Origin: Burhinus oedicnemus
Lineage: Eukaryota; Chordata; Aves; Charadriiformes; Burhinidae
Direction of reading: 5' to 3'
Assembly (NCBI GenBank): GCA_008921705.1
Contig: VFFE01007738.1
Location: forward strand, 2,331,297 to 2,395,296
DNA length: 64,000 bases
The notes below the pieces were generated by a model. That model made no database searches and was not told the origin of the DNA. It was given only the letters and a program-made list of their open reading frames with translations. Within the stretch, counting starts at the first letter, position 1. The number at the start of each line of letters is the position of its first letter. The translations under genes were made by a program, and so were the position numbers. Shown piece after piece: positions 13,301 through 28,300 of this stretch.

Positions 13301-16300
13301 GATATATCTTCAAGATACTTGGAAGAATTGGGTAAACGGGAAGGTAGTCTCCCTCCAGAGTATGTTAAATTATTGAAGGTTAGTGAGTTAAAAAGATGTT
13401 CTTCGTGCATGTTTTCTTTCATATTGTATGTTTTTGCTTCCCATTCACTACAAAATTAACTTTCGTTTCAGAGCAAAGGGGATGGCAAAGATGGAGTACC
13501 ACCAAAAGTAGATGAACGAGATGAAGTAAGACGTTTTATTTTTATATTGGAAGGTGAAAATAACCCAATTATCATTGAATTCCTAGGAATATTTAAATGT
13601 TGCCATTCTTCCAAAAATCCCAGGAAGTGGGAGAGGGCTATGGGGTACCAGATAACATAGATACTGATAAAACTAAATAGAACTTGGCATAGATGTTTTT
13701 AATAACGAAGTAGGAATTTTCAGGACACTGACTGAAGCTGAAACAAGTCAAGTAAATGCTCATGGAGATACTGGGCGTAATAATAACAAAGGAAGGAAAT
13801 AGTAGCTGTGCATGCAGGAGTGTCTTCGTAATGTCTTTAGCAAAGATTACTTGAATTTCTATAGTTAGCAAGAAAATTCTGTAAGCCACCTTAATTTTAC
13901 TGTTTATAAATTTAACCTATAAAAATAAAAGCTTATCTGAAAAATGAATCAACCAGTGAGGGGCAATATCTTTTTCTTTTGTGACAGCAACATGTGCTTA
14001 TGAGGTCATGGAGCACACTCAGATGTTAAACTGAGTTTGACAGCATTGATATTTGAAATTTAATAATCATAACCTAGTTTTCAATTTCTTCCTCAGAAAC
14101 CAATGACAGATGATGAGCTTGCAGAGGCCCTGTCATCTGACTTTACCTGTACTACTGCTTCATCTGAAGACAAGAAGACAAGTCTGACAGAGGTATCGTG
14201 CCTTTATTGCAATGAAATATTGCCATTATTCTTAATACTTCCCTTTAAAATGATCTTGACAATTTTCCTCTTCTTTTTATTTTTGCAAATTTGCCTGTAA
14301 TTTCATATCTCTCATAGAAACCGAGTAAAGAAGGAGAAATCGTGCAAGCACAGGCAGCAAGTTCAGTCAAGGCCTCAGTTCCTCCTGAGGAGAAGAAAAC
14401 AAAATCAAAAGAGGTATACATAGTCATTCTTTGACTAGTTAACTTCTAATTAAAATTTACAAGCATGTCATGTTTTATGCGTGCCTGATCTTGAAAAGTT
14501 GCTCATCATCCTCATTTTCAGTTGTAAGTTCTGTTTATCATAGGAAGTATAGGAATAATGTGAATTGCCATTGCTCAGACTCAGCTCTGCCTTAAAGATC
14601 TGGCATTAATGGGTCAGATTATTTTCTTTTTGGATTCTTCTGCAGAATAACTGTGGTTCTCCTGACTAGAGGCAATAGAGTAGAAAAATGTATGTGCATT
14701 CTTAGCTATGTGAGGTGTGATTAAAACTTGGGTATGATGTAATTTTGTTATGTTTTACAAACCTTTCTTTTTTGCTCCGTAGGGAACAAGTATGACCTTT
14801 ACACTTTCTGGGTTTGCCATGTCAAAGCATATGGCAATTGTGTTACAGGATACTGTAGGGGTTTGGGTTTTTTTGCTTCCTTTTGTTTTTTAATTTTCCC
14901 CTCTCCTTAAGAGGAGATATGTCTTATCATAGAATCATAGAATGGTTTGGGTTGGAAGGGGCCTTAAAGCTTATCTCATTCCAACCCCCCTGCCCTGGGC
15001 AAGGACACCTCCCACTAGACCAGGTTGCTCAACGGCCCGTCCAACCTGGCCTTGAACACCTCCAACCTGGCCTTGAACACCTCCAGCAATGGGGCAGCCA
15101 CAGCTTCTCTGGGCAGCCTGGGCCAGTGCCTCACCACCCTCACAGTCAAGAATTTCTTCCTGAGATCTCATCTAAATCTCCCCTCTTCCAGTTTGAAGCT
15201 ACTACCCCTCATCCTATCAAAATCTGTCTTGATTAGGCTGTGCTAATCTTATCACATAAGTTGCCACATCGTGCAATTTGACGTTAAGGATATTTTCTTA
15301 AATACAGGAAATTAAAGATGATGCAGTGGAAGCTCTTCTTGATACTCTTGGTGGACCTGAACCTGAGCCTGAAGAAGATCTTACCCCTGTTGTAGAGGTG
15401 TCAGAGGTATAATCTTATGCCTTTTTACAGCAGCTTTCAGACTCTCCTGTGGAATCACAAGTCTTCTTTGTTAGATACCATAGAACTGTGTAAAATAATA
15501 ACAAAGCGACTTTCATATCAAAGGCTTAAGGAATGTCTGAGTCTTACATGATTAAGAAAAGTAAGAAAAGAAGAAATCCCGAGTGGATACAGGTAGAATA
15601 GAATATAGTAAGATGATCGGCAAAATGATGAGCATTTCATTTGGCTATACAAGCATGCACACATACACCTTTCCCTCTGTTAGCTGCAGTTGCTCTGTTT
15701 TTTTTCTCCAAGCACTGGGTACAATTTGTAGCAGGCTTTTGTTTTGCGCGTATTTGCAGTTTAATTTTTAATTAACTTTTTGGGGTTTTGGTGCATGTAC
15801 TCCTTTTTCCGTCAAACCCCATTATCTTTCTAATTTGGGTCTTGCCTGTCGCTGTGTTTTCTAAGTCTTTTGGGTTTTTTCAACAGTTAGATTTTAACCG
15901 TAGCCCTGTGTTTGCATTTAAAATTTGACTTTTTAGTTTAGTTTTGCAAACTCTGCCTATAACTCTACTAATATCAGCTATTTTCCCCTGTCTTCACTTA
16001 CAGCTCAGAGCAAACAAATGACAGGGAAATAGCAGGAAATCATTTGTTGCCGACAGAAGATGTTGGACCTAAATTTTGACAAAAAAAGAGCATGTTGTAT
16101 TGCAGATTCACTCAGTCTGGACCTTCAGATAACTTAGTGGATGCATTGATTTGTGAAGGAGGTCCAGAGAATTAAAAGCTGTGTTTCAGTAGCAGTGATG
16201 ACAAAAGATACAGAATATGGCATGATGTATAATCAGAGTGGTAAAATCCAAGGAAACATGAGGATTTTGTACACCCCAAAAATTCTAAAAGTACCTGCTA

Positions 16301-19300
16301 CAAAGAAACAACTCTGAATACTGTCCGAAGTTTTTTAGGATTTAAAATAACACAGCCATATCCACATACAATACTGATCCTCAAGCCATGACAATTTGAC
16401 CACAGAAATTTGATAGGAATAAATTGAGGAATTTTATTATCTTGATATATGGAATAATTTTATCTGATGCTAGTACTTCTTCAAACAGTAGGCTGAAGAA
16501 TCTTGAAGTTGTGAAGTTGACTGTACTTTGAGTTTTTATTTTAATTTCTGTAAGTGATTTTTTTGTTCTTTATTTTTAAGGTAAAAGCTAAAGAGAAAAA
16601 AGAAGAAAAAGCTGGAGAACGTGATGATACGATACCTCCAGAATACAGGTTAACACCGGAGTTGGTAAGTTTGTCGTATCTCTATTGCTTTGTAAACAGG
16701 GCACTGCCTTTGACGCTTTCTTTCATCACAGATAGGGAAAGCACATGGGGAAAACAAGCAATAGTGGTATTCAGTCATTGGCTTTCTCCTGTTGGTGATT
16801 TCTGTATCTCTAGTTTCCTTCCCTTCCTTTGCCGGCTTAACTGGGTTTTTCAGGCATTCTGACCAAAGTTCTGATCTTCCCAGGTCATACATTACTTCTC
16901 CAAGAGCCGTGTTACTTGTTTCTGATATTAAAACCTCAGTGTTGTAAAATCCATCCCTTTACTGGAGTGCTTTTGGGTATCCTTCCATAATGTAAGCTTG
17001 AAAACACTATCTTAAAATGGTATGAAAATTAACGCATTTTTTCAGATTGTCACTTCAAGTGATGGAGGTCAAGGTTAAGCAAAACAACAGTAGAACTGAG
17101 ATTTGTTTTCCATAAGGTTCAGAATTTAAATTTTTTGTGGTGATTGTTAGTATATCTTACATTAACGAGGTTGCTACATAAACTGGCCTTGCTGGAACTG
17201 AATGTTAACATTCTGTTTTGAAAGGAGCAGTTTTACCCTTCCTTTTAGAGATTTCAAGACTACTTGACTACAGACCTGGGATTTAACCCCCTATTTGTTC
17301 AAGTGCAAAAGTTTGTCTTTTGCACTCAAGGCTTGTTCTACTACTGCATGAATTCCTGCTGTTCTACTGTGGAATTAATTCCTGCCACATATTGATACTG
17401 ATAGGAATGAGCACTTTTCAGTCTCTTGGCCCATTTGTATCCTGCTGGCAACACATTTGCTTTTTTTATCCGCTTACCTGGCCATGTAATAATTCCCCAT
17501 GTTAAGGGCAATTCCTGTTACTGTGTCACTGATTTCATCTTGTGTTTGTCATTTATTTTATATTATTTTGCTGGTGATAAGAGTATGACACTTCTTATAA
17601 CAATGGAAAAGTGTCAGTAATACTTACTTTACTTTTAGGATAAAGATGGAAAACCAGTGCTGCCAAAGCCTGAAGAAAAACCTAAGGTTAGAAAACTGAC
17701 AATATTTTAGGAGTGTGAATCGTTACCCTGTTTTCTCCCCCTCTGTCATCACTTCTCTCTGTGCCATTACGTGAGTTTCTTGGTCTGCTTGTGTGTTTAC
17801 TTCCTTGCGCAAAACCTGCTGATCTGAAGTGTCAAGCAAATGTTGGTTTTATTAAATTCACTGGCTGTGAATGTAGAGCTTGTAGTAAGAAAAAGGTTTA
17901 GAGACTATGAGGATAGAAGAAAGTTACAGAAGTAACTGCTGACACAAACTAAAACTGTATGGGGACTTAGTGTAAGGTATTCTGTAGAAGTCTGTTGGAG
18001 CTGCTGGAGGACAGAGAGAGGTGAGGCAGGAAAATCTTTTGTTTTCTTGACAGTTTCCTCTCATTAGTTATCAGGTATAAAGGAACACAACTGTGTCGTG
18101 GTTTGGGAAACTGGAAAGAAGGAAAAACCTGCTGTGGACATTTTCCTAATCACGAAGAACCACTTGGACTTTGCAAAAACTATCCGTTCATGGCCTAGAA
18201 AGTGCAAGACAGAATGAAAAGATTGAAAGAGGAAGTTACAAAGGTTATTTTAAAACACACAGGAAGAAAACAAAATTAGGAAAAGCAAAGGAACTGTGCA
18301 CTGGAGAAACTGAGGGCTTCACTTTGGAAATACTGTGAGTTGAGGAGTGCTGCCAAAATTGGAAAAGTACAGAAAGCCTCCACTCTTCTGAAACAAGTGT
18401 GAAAGTCAGAACCAATCTGAGCAACAATGACACTGTGCCTTTTTAGCAGAAATGTGAAGGCGTTTGTATTATTCAAGCTGGAAATATGGAGGAATGCAAA
18501 GGCAGTGATGAAAAGACTTTATGTCTCTAAAAATTTGCGTGTCGGGTCTGAGACACGCAATCGTCTTGAGTGGGTGATGTGTGAGAGCTGCACAGAAGGA
18601 ACACCTGCCGAGACTTCATAAGGAAAAAAAGAGAGCAGCTATGCTCTGAGGGAACCAGGCACTAATGTTAGTAGAGAGGCCTTCCTGCTTCACAGGGGGC
18701 ACAAAAGAGATGGCATGCACAAAAAAAGAAAAGCTCCAGAAGAGGAACGTGACACGAGTTAAGGGAGGTTGATTCATAGTTTGACTAAAGTCCAGTACAA
18801 AACCAAAGCAGAAGATGAGCTCAGAATCATGAGGTTTTATACCAAAAAGAATTAAGTGGTTAGTGGAAGAATAAGTATTCCTATGCTCTTCCACCCTATC
18901 AGAGACACAAATATAATTGAATGGTTGTTCTGTAAGTGAATCGCTCAGGTATTGAAGTTATATGTTACAGCATTTTTCTCAGCACTACTTCACTCTTTGT
19001 GATTTGAAGGCGGTGATTTTGAGCGAGATGTGTTCACCATTATTCCTGTGGTATTATCAGTAATATAGATCTGTGAAACCCAAACCAGCAAAACAAAAAA
19101 GTTACGTCAATAGCTGAAAAACCTTTAGTCCCTTAGAGTTCTTCCTTGATTCCTGGTGAATGCAAAGTTCTTCTTGCTTCATGATTTCAGCTAGGGCTTC
19201 TATTACGTTGGGCCTCCATTCTGCATGCTCTTAGGCATGTGCAGGGGCATTACTTTTGTGAAAAAAGTTGTTATTGCCTAAATACTTTTTTGATTTAGTG

Positions 19301-22300
19301 GCTGAAAGAGGAATTCAGTCGTTATGAAAAGTGAGACCTTATGTGATGAGACGTTTCATAAAAAATTAGGGGCACTGATCTACAAAGGAAGGAAAGTGGG
19401 AGGGAAAATAAGACTGTTCCTTAGAAATGTCATTTTACATACGAAGAATTTGGCCAAGTGAGCCCTTATCAGTTAAGCTCCATGTAGCAAATGAATGGTG
19501 ATCACTCCTAGCAAAGATTTAAACATTTAGGTGTAAACAGTACTTTGAAGGATCCCAGGAGCGTTAGTAATAGATCACAGAAGTATATAGATCACATAGT
19601 ACTAGATCAGATAGTATCAACAGATTGTAACAGATCACACAGTAAGGAACTAAAACTGCAGTTTATTCACTTTTCCCTAAAATGTGAGCAGTGAAAACCA
19701 CTGGGTGTCAGTGCACACGCTGAGAGAACTTCAGGTGACATTGCCTCTGAGGGAGCTCTCTTCCTGCTGGAAAAAAAAGAAAAAAAAATTAAAATGGGAG
19801 AATCATTAATCTGATGGTGCTGCTTTTTCCTATCTGTATGTAATTTATACTTGAAGTATTATAAGAGCATGATGCTGTTATATTAAGTACTATGTAGTAA
19901 ATATTAGCATTCTTCTTTTTTTCTGAATAAAAGGTTTTTTTCCTTTTCAGTAGCCCTGTAAGCAGTATTGAACATTATGTTCTCTACATTATATTAACTC
20001 TTGATAACAAAGCAACTGACTTATTCTGAAAAGTGATTTTCTTAATTTTATGTACTGCGAAATTCATGCTGTTTTGTTGCATGTGAATGTGAAACGTTAT
20101 TTCAGTGTAGGCTACAAAAGTTTTTCTGCTTCCTGAGTAACTGAAATACAATTCTTGAAAAAATAAATAAAAAACAGGCAGTGGGTCACCTGTAGCACTT
20201 ACGTCTTTTTTGCAGCCTTTGAGTGAATCTGATCTCGTTGATGAATTTTCAAAAGACTTTGCCTGCCCTGCACAGCCTGCAGCACAATCCAAACCATCGA
20301 AGCCCAGCACCACATCCAAAGTATGTCTTTCCAGTTCGTTGAAGATGCTGACACTGATAGTTTTGCTAAGACTGGATAATGCTACTGTTCTTTCAAGAAA
20401 AATATTTTCTTCTATTTCTGTCCCCTCTCTCCCCCCCATTGCCTTCAATGGAACATGCAGTATTGGCACTGAGCCCATAACTGAGGGGCTTCTACTTTTA
20501 CATTTAGACTTTTCTTTCTTGTTTTATATTGTCTCTAAAAAAAACCCCAAAACTAAAACCACCTAACAGGTACATTTTGGGTTTCTGAGCATATTCAGTA
20601 AAATGCAGCATAATTCTTCTGTTTCAGAAGCCTTCAACTCCTGTGTCTGCAAAAAACACTGAGGATGAAGCAGTCCCTCGTGCAACAGCTTGCACTGTGC
20701 AGTCTTCAGCTCCATCAGCTGTGTCTTCAGTGAGTAGTCTTAGCTGGGCTAAAGGAACACTCAGTGCTTCATTTATGCAATGGTATAGCATATTGTCAAG
20801 ACGCGTAGTTCAGTATTGCATATTCTTCCTCTGTAGAGGTAAGCCACAAAGGCTGAGTGCTTTCCAAAAAAAAAATCAAGTGAAGCAGAAACTGAACGGG
20901 GCAGGTCAGTGACCCTCTTAATAGAGGAAGTCAAACTGACAGTTCTTGTGGTCTACTGTAACTGTTAATGCTCTAAAAGGGATGCTGTTTGTGAACTTAA
21001 TAGATGCTGTAGGAAAAGACAGATTCTACAAAAAGTCATAATTGTCCTACTGAGTATTTCAGAAGATTGCATTAATAGCCGACATTCTTGCATCTATTCT
21101 TAGAATATATACGCTTCTATTAAAAAACAAAGCAAACAACGCCCATTGTGGAACATTTTAGCTGTGAGTAACTCTTTGGAAAGCGGAAGCCTGTTTACCA
21201 AGCAACCTCTGTCAAGGTTTCCTTATGTGTTGAACTCAGTGGATCCCAAGTATGGAAAGACAATTAGGTAGAGAAGCATTACATTTTTTTAGTTTACTTC
21301 TCAATTTTTACCTTAAGTAATTGTGGCTGGTGGTGGTAGTATATGAACAGGTTTCGTCAGCTGCAGCTGAACTCCAAACTAAGAACTGTTTTTGCTGTAC
21401 CAATACCCTCACAGGTTGGTCAGGTGGCAGATGAAGCACTGGAAGCCTTGTCCAGTAGCCTAGGAAAGAGGGAGCCTGATCCAGATGAAAAGAAACCTGC
21501 TGTGGACAAAGTTAAGGTAGAGGAACAATCAGACCTCAAAAAATGGACTGCTCATGTAATTATCTTCGATGTTACTGTATTTCCTCAGGCTAGAAACGAT
21601 TTAGACATAGTATTTTCACTTTTTTTAAAAACAACATTTACTTGTGAAACCAGTTGTGTTTTGCTTAGGAAGTACGAGTAGGATTTCAACACAGTGAGTA
21701 CGTTTTCTTAATCATTTTGCCTGTTACAGTGCAGTGGTTCCCTCCGCTTCTGAAAATGGCATTTGCTTAGTGTCTTACTGCTGAACCAGAGCTGAATTAG
21801 CATGCACATCAGAGGTAGCATACAGTATGATCCTTTTTCAAAAGGAACCAAATTTATGATGAGTCGTTTAAATGAACGATACATAAAACTTCGGGTTTTG
21901 TCACTGATCTTGTTATTTAACAGGGAGCCTTAAGTAAGTCACTGAAATTTGTGTATACTGTCTAAGGCAATGCTGTTCATAGTCACAGTCTGAATGCCCG
22001 CGTTTGCCACCCCAAACCATGGCCCAGATGGCATTCGCTGGAGCCAAAAATAGAGAGGACAGCACTTCTGGTGTGCTGGAACTCTTACCAAACGGAACTT
22101 CCCAAAGTTCACTTTACTACCTTTTCTTAGTTGTCATCTTCCAACACAACTTGTATGGGGGCAAGTCCTTTTTGAAGCTGGCTGCTGAGTTCTCTGTTCA
22201 GCCGCCTTTTGCATGCAGCCCAGATAGATGTTCAGTGCATTTCAAGCAAAAATCAAGAATTAAGACTCAGGTATAACGCTGTTTTGTTACTGGTCCATGC

Positions 22301-25300
22301 TTGTCTCTTTACTTAACTCTGTTGATCTTCATTGAAATAGGTACACAGGAAGTACCTGATGTACACAGAAAGAAACAGGCAGAGAAATGAAGGCTTTCTC
22401 AAGAGAAAAGGCTTTCTTGTAATTTGCATGAGATTTTATCTGGTAGTTGGATTGAAAGACTAATTTGAATCAGTAGACTGAAGACTTTGAAAGCCTTCTA
22501 TACGCGTTTCTGATGGGATGTATTTATTTGGTTTTATTAAAATTATTTTTATTTTGCCTTTGTAGGAGAAGACCAGACAGGAAGAACACAAAAAACTGGG
22601 TGAAGATGAAGAAACAATTCCTCCAGAGTACAGATTAAAAGAAGCAAAAGTACTTTATTTAATGTGCTGTTTCAGTCTTACTTTCCTTTCATTCCTTAGA
22701 ATACATGGACAAAACTGAAACTCCAGTTTTTTTTAAATGTTGATGTTTAGTTCAGCCATTTTTATAGTACATAAAAATTGCAGTTTGTAGTTCCTGAATA
22801 TCAGACATGTATCTTTAGATGCCTGCATAAGCACAAAAGTGGTTTAGATGCAAGTACCTACACATGAATAATTTTGGCTGAGATCAGTGCACTGGAGTCT
22901 TTCATTACCTTTTTGTATTTTAGAACTTAATAAATTGTTATTGGTCAGAGCTGTTAAAAAAAACGCAGCGCTTCAAGATGGTATTTTTACAAACATCACC
23001 ACACAACTCATTTGACATAAATGGGTTCCTTAGGTGTAGCCAAGACTTGCACAACACCTGCCACAGCTGCTGGTGTCAAAAGATACGGCTTTTCTGGACT
23101 CTGCATCCAGGAATATTGTTACCCATCTGGAACTTGGGATTTTATTTGTTAATTGTGCTGTTTCCATGGGAATTGAAACATGAAATAGGGAAGCTCAGAA
23201 TCCCACCCACTGAATCACTTTTCAGTACTCAGATGTTTCTAAGTTACAGGGTCTGGATTTTTTAAATGACACCTTGAGTAACAGCAGTAGATGCTAGAGA
23301 TAACTAGTTAGATCGTTTTCTTGTGTAATGCTGCCTGTTGTTCAGTGGATGCTCTCAGAGTACTTGTATTGCACGGTCATTTAAGGACTGCTTGGTTTAA
23401 TATAAGGGCCTTTTTCTTTTGTAGGATAAAGATGGAAAACCACTCTTTCCAAAACCTGAAGAAAAGCCCCAGGTAAAAAAGTGAATATTCAGATAAATGT
23501 TCCATTCATTAATTACTAACTTAAATGTCAGTAAGGTCTCTCATTCTTCAGCTTAAAAATTGAGCTAGGCTGTGTTACCTGCTCACTTTTTAATAGATGA
23601 AAAGGCTTAAAAGCCTCTTTTTTTTTTCTTTTTAATGATAGCTTATGAGTGAAAATGATCTTTTAGAGGGTTTGACAGAAGGATTTTCCTGTTCTCCATC
23701 CCCATCTGCACCATTACCTACACCAACTGTAATAAAGGTGATTATATTTGATTTCTGAGAATCTGCTTTATTTTCAAATTGTTTCAATAATCTTGATAGT
23801 TAATTTGTTTCCCTAAAGTTTATGTAAAATTTGTTAAATAAAACTCAGTAACTAAAAATTGAAACTATTTTTGCAATAAATTAATAGGAGAGCAGGACTT
23901 TAATAATAAGAAAAAACAGACGTTAGTTGTCACATCTTTTTACCAGTTGCTTGCATAAGTACTACTTTACAGTTGAGAGTTTGAAGTGTTACTTGGGAAT
24001 ATAGATGGGCTTGGTGAAATCTTACCTCCTCTGAAGTCAGGTTAAACCTGCCTCTGACTTAAGCTGTGCCAGGGTTTAACCCAGTAGTGGAGATGGAAGA
24101 TTGAACATGAACAAACTGAGATGCGGAACAGTTGCCCAGTGCTTCTCAGGAAAGGGTTTCAATCTGAAATGAGTAGAGCTTTTAAGAATTATAAAAGTAC
24201 TAGAAATAAATGGTATGGGCATTATTACCTTTTAGATGCGTGGAATTTGATGCTTGTTTTTCTCTTAGTCATCTGTGTTTATAATGATGCTGTGTCTTGT
24301 TTCAGAAAACCAAGGAGGGTGAAAAGCCCGCAGATTCCTCAGACGTTATCGCTGCTGCTACAGTTTCTTCAGTGCACTCATCAGCTCCTCTAGCTTCTAC
24401 CTCGGTAAGCAACCTCTGCTGTAGATCCTTATCTCAAACTAAGAACTGACCTATGAAGAGAGATGGGAGCACAATCCGGCTGGTTTTACCAGTATAGACT
24501 GTTGCAAAGTTAAATAATGTATTGCTAATACTGTCTACTGGGGGCAAAGAAAATGTTCCCTCTGGGAAAACACAGTGTGAGTTTCTGGGCACTTCATGTT
24601 CAGCTAATTGTGAAGACCGGTCTGCCCGCTGTGTCGGAGTTCCTTCCACTCACTGTTATATCTCGGCCTGCCTTTGAGACCGCCTCACCTGCCCTGGGAA
24701 GAGCAAGTGCCCAGTCCTGTGCTGACTGTCCAGAGTTACTGGGGCCATCGCAGGATGTGTGCGTTCCATTCCTATGGGTCGATGTGGGTAGGCACCTACG
24801 TGCAAATGGTTTTCATTTTTAGGCTTGGGCCTTTAACCGAACTATTGCACATTTATTTTCCTGGTTAGGTAACAAGAGCATTTGAATAATAATAGCGTAG
24901 TCATTACCATAGTGGCAAGATCATCTGTTAAGCCTGTAAAAGGAGGAGTGCAGGGTTAATGCCGGAACAGGGAGTGCCATGACCTCCTTTTGGTACCAGG
25001 AGAACGTCCTTTGGCTGCATGCGGGGGTAGTGTTGCCTGCCTCCTTTCTCCATTTTGATCTGTGCAGTGGGTGCTCCCTCTAGTGCTTCCAGCCTAATTT
25101 GAAAGGGGAATGTAAAGCTTCTCCCACCTGGGTTTTAGTTAGTTTTAAGGGCTTCTTTTCTAACCAGTATTTGAAAAAAAAAATGATGTGAATTAGCAAA
25201 AGACCATGCATATTGTGAAGATAAAATGTTAATAAGTTTTAATTCAGATTGACAGTTCCTGAGCAGCCAATCTGCGGTGATAATGTTTGCAAAATGAATG

Positions 25301-28300
25301 GCAGTTAACAAAAACCAATTTTTTCCATGGAACTGTTGTCATTAGGTCAGATAGGCTTATGTGTAACAAAAAAAAGCCATTAAAATAAATTCCATAACCC
25401 CTTATTGAAATTTTGTTTTCTGTAGGTCTAAATATTCTGTAATTTTTTCCACAGCTATTGCACGACATTGTAATTACAGAGGGAGAGCTGATTGTTCATT
25501 GTTCACTGAAGTTGACAGTTCATTAGGCGGTACTTCTATTAGCTTGATGAATTAAATTATTTTTACAGCTGATTTGCATTCACGAATGTGTTTATACTTC
25601 GTTAGGGAGGAAAAGAGATGGATGAAGCCTTGGATCTCCTGTCTGATTCCCTGGGACAGAGGGAACCTGAGCCTGATGAGAACAAACCAGTTGTGGATAA
25701 AGTAAAGGTAACAAAAGACATTCTGAAACTTGAGCAGTCGGGGAGGGGGGGGTGTGGGGTGGTGGAGGAAACACACCACAAAAAGCACAAACCAGAGATA
25801 CTTACCTTACTTCTCGCAGATTTTTTTTTAAAATGGTATGCTGCAATACTTAAATAGTCATAGAAGTACATGACACATGATTTTCAGATGTAGGAGTAAG
25901 GTTACTAGAAAAAACAACATACTCCTATGTTGTCTTAAATGTAGACGTATCAAACAGTTCACTGAAACGTTTTTTTGCTTTTAAGCATGCACTCTTCAAT
26001 CAGGTGGATTACTGGTGTTTTTTGTGAAAGATGTTGAATTAGTTAATATACTTTAGCCATTTGGATGTAAGTGTTGAAATATTACAGGAAATTCGCAATA
26101 CTTTGATTTCACTGCCTTTTATTGTCGTTATTCTAATTATTTTTCAGGTGTCTTCTCTGGCCTCTTTCTAAAATCAATTTTGTGGCCTTCTTTTTGTTAA
26201 ACTTTGACTTTTATAACCCCACAGGTACCAAGTTCACCAACAGACATGTTCATTTAATCAGTCTTATTTTTTACTTGCTGGTTTCTGCTTGTTTTTCCTT
26301 CATTCAGTCTTTCTTGTATCATTGTATAAAGACCTTTTACTAATAAGAAAATCAGATGCATTTCTGCATAATAGTAGTAGTAATAGTGAGTTGTAAACTG
26401 AAATATCTAAGCTAAAGGACATTACTGGGGAAAAAAACCACCTTAAGCTGCCCATGAATAAATTTAGGCTGGAATCTAGAAGGAGATTTGTACTCTCAGA
26501 CCAGGCTCCAGTGCGGAGGTTGTTGGCTGCCTTAGAGACAGGTTCACATGGCCTGGGTAGTGTTGTCCCTTGCCATAGCAAGGGCACGAACACTTCATGT
26601 GCGAGATCTCCAGAGCTCCTGTGCTTCAGTGGAGCTGTAGGAGCCCTGCTTTCTTGATGTGCTGTTCTTTAAAAAGGCACAGAAAATGCTTACACTGGAT
26701 TAAAAAAATTTCAAAAAGAAAGAAGACTTCCTTAAATTGTGTGCATTAACAAAAACAAAAATATTCTTCAACAATATGCCTAAAAACCTAATTGTATCCA
26801 AACCAGGTGTTGTATTTGGCATGTTTCTGGTATGTTTGCCAGAAGTCAAAGCAGCATAAATTGAAAAATAAATGTAGTGGAAGGAATGCATCCCTCCCTG
26901 ATGCAGTTTTCAGGAGCTTGTGGTGCTCTGCCTTCTAGTTCTGTTGGAATTGAAACTGACTCTGGCTCCTGAGTCTGAGAAGCGTAGGCCTCTCTGGATC
27001 AGTTTGGGTGTGAGCTGGGTAAGTTCTGTGGGTTTTGCTACAGGTGCTCAGATGCATTCATGGGTAAGACATTGCAGGAACGTCAGTTTTGTGTTAAAGA
27101 TACAGTGCATGGATGAGATTCGATGCAGAAGTATGAAGTGACTCCTTTTAGTCGTATTGTTGAAAAGCAAAATTGAAAGTGGGTGCTGCTGTGTATATGT
27201 ATGTGTATATGTATGTTTAACTTATTAAATGTGTACACTTATTGAGAGCTAGTAAATTTACAATTTTCAGGCATGAAACACACTTCATAGTGAAATAAAT
27301 ACATGGGGGGTTTTTTTCTGTCCTAAGTTTAATGAGCACTCTGACTTACTGTTTGCTAATATTTCTAACATAAGTATTAAAGTTATTAAAAAATTAAATG
27401 CTTTCAGGAAAAAGCTGAATCTGAACACAGTGACAAACTAGGAGAAAGAGATGATACTATTCCACCTGACTATCGAAAACTTCTGGAGTCAGGTGAGCAG
27501 GTAAGGAAAAGCTTTGTTAGTTTTTACTTAGCTGCCTTATGGCAACACCAGAAATTTGTGCATATGAGCTAGTCTGTCCTCTTTGGAATTACAGGGAGAA
27601 CAGGGAAGCTGAGTAAGTGTGTCTACTATGTTTACATGTTGGGGTTAAAGACGTAAATATCGTATACTTAGAGTAGCTCAGTATTTAATTCAAAAAACAA
27701 AATTTGTTTGTTTTGTTTTTTTTAAAATTGGGCAATCTGAACAAATAAATCACTTTGAACCACCCAGTAGCAACCAACGTCCTGGAAATTTAGCAGTATG
27801 GATTCCAGTTACACTGGGTCATTGTTTTTAGGTGCTCCAGAAAACCAGGTGAAAAAAATAGGGTGTCTCCCTTGAAACAGCTTGGGTTTATAGTCTCCTT
27901 TTAAACAGGAGATGCTTGCGAACTGTGGATAATAATGCTTGCTCGCTCCAAGCAGTTTTGTTCCAAGTTTGGGGATAAAGTGTATATACAAGCATTACCT
28001 TGGTGGTACACCTAAAGTCCCGTGAAACTGCCATTGACTGGAGCAAGTGACTGCTCTGACAGTGACTTGATCATTTCTGGATCAGGAAACCTTTTTTCCA
28101 GTAGACTACAAGGATAGAAAAATGGTATCACAGATGTAGTCAAAGTAACAGATCTTGAAAATACATCATGAACTGACTTTGCATGAGGAGTAAAGAAATC
28201 AGTTCAGAATGGTTCAGCTCTCTTGGTAATCTGTAAACTCCCAATGACATACTTGTATCTTAAAACTAATCTGACATGTCCAAAATGAGGATGTAATCTT

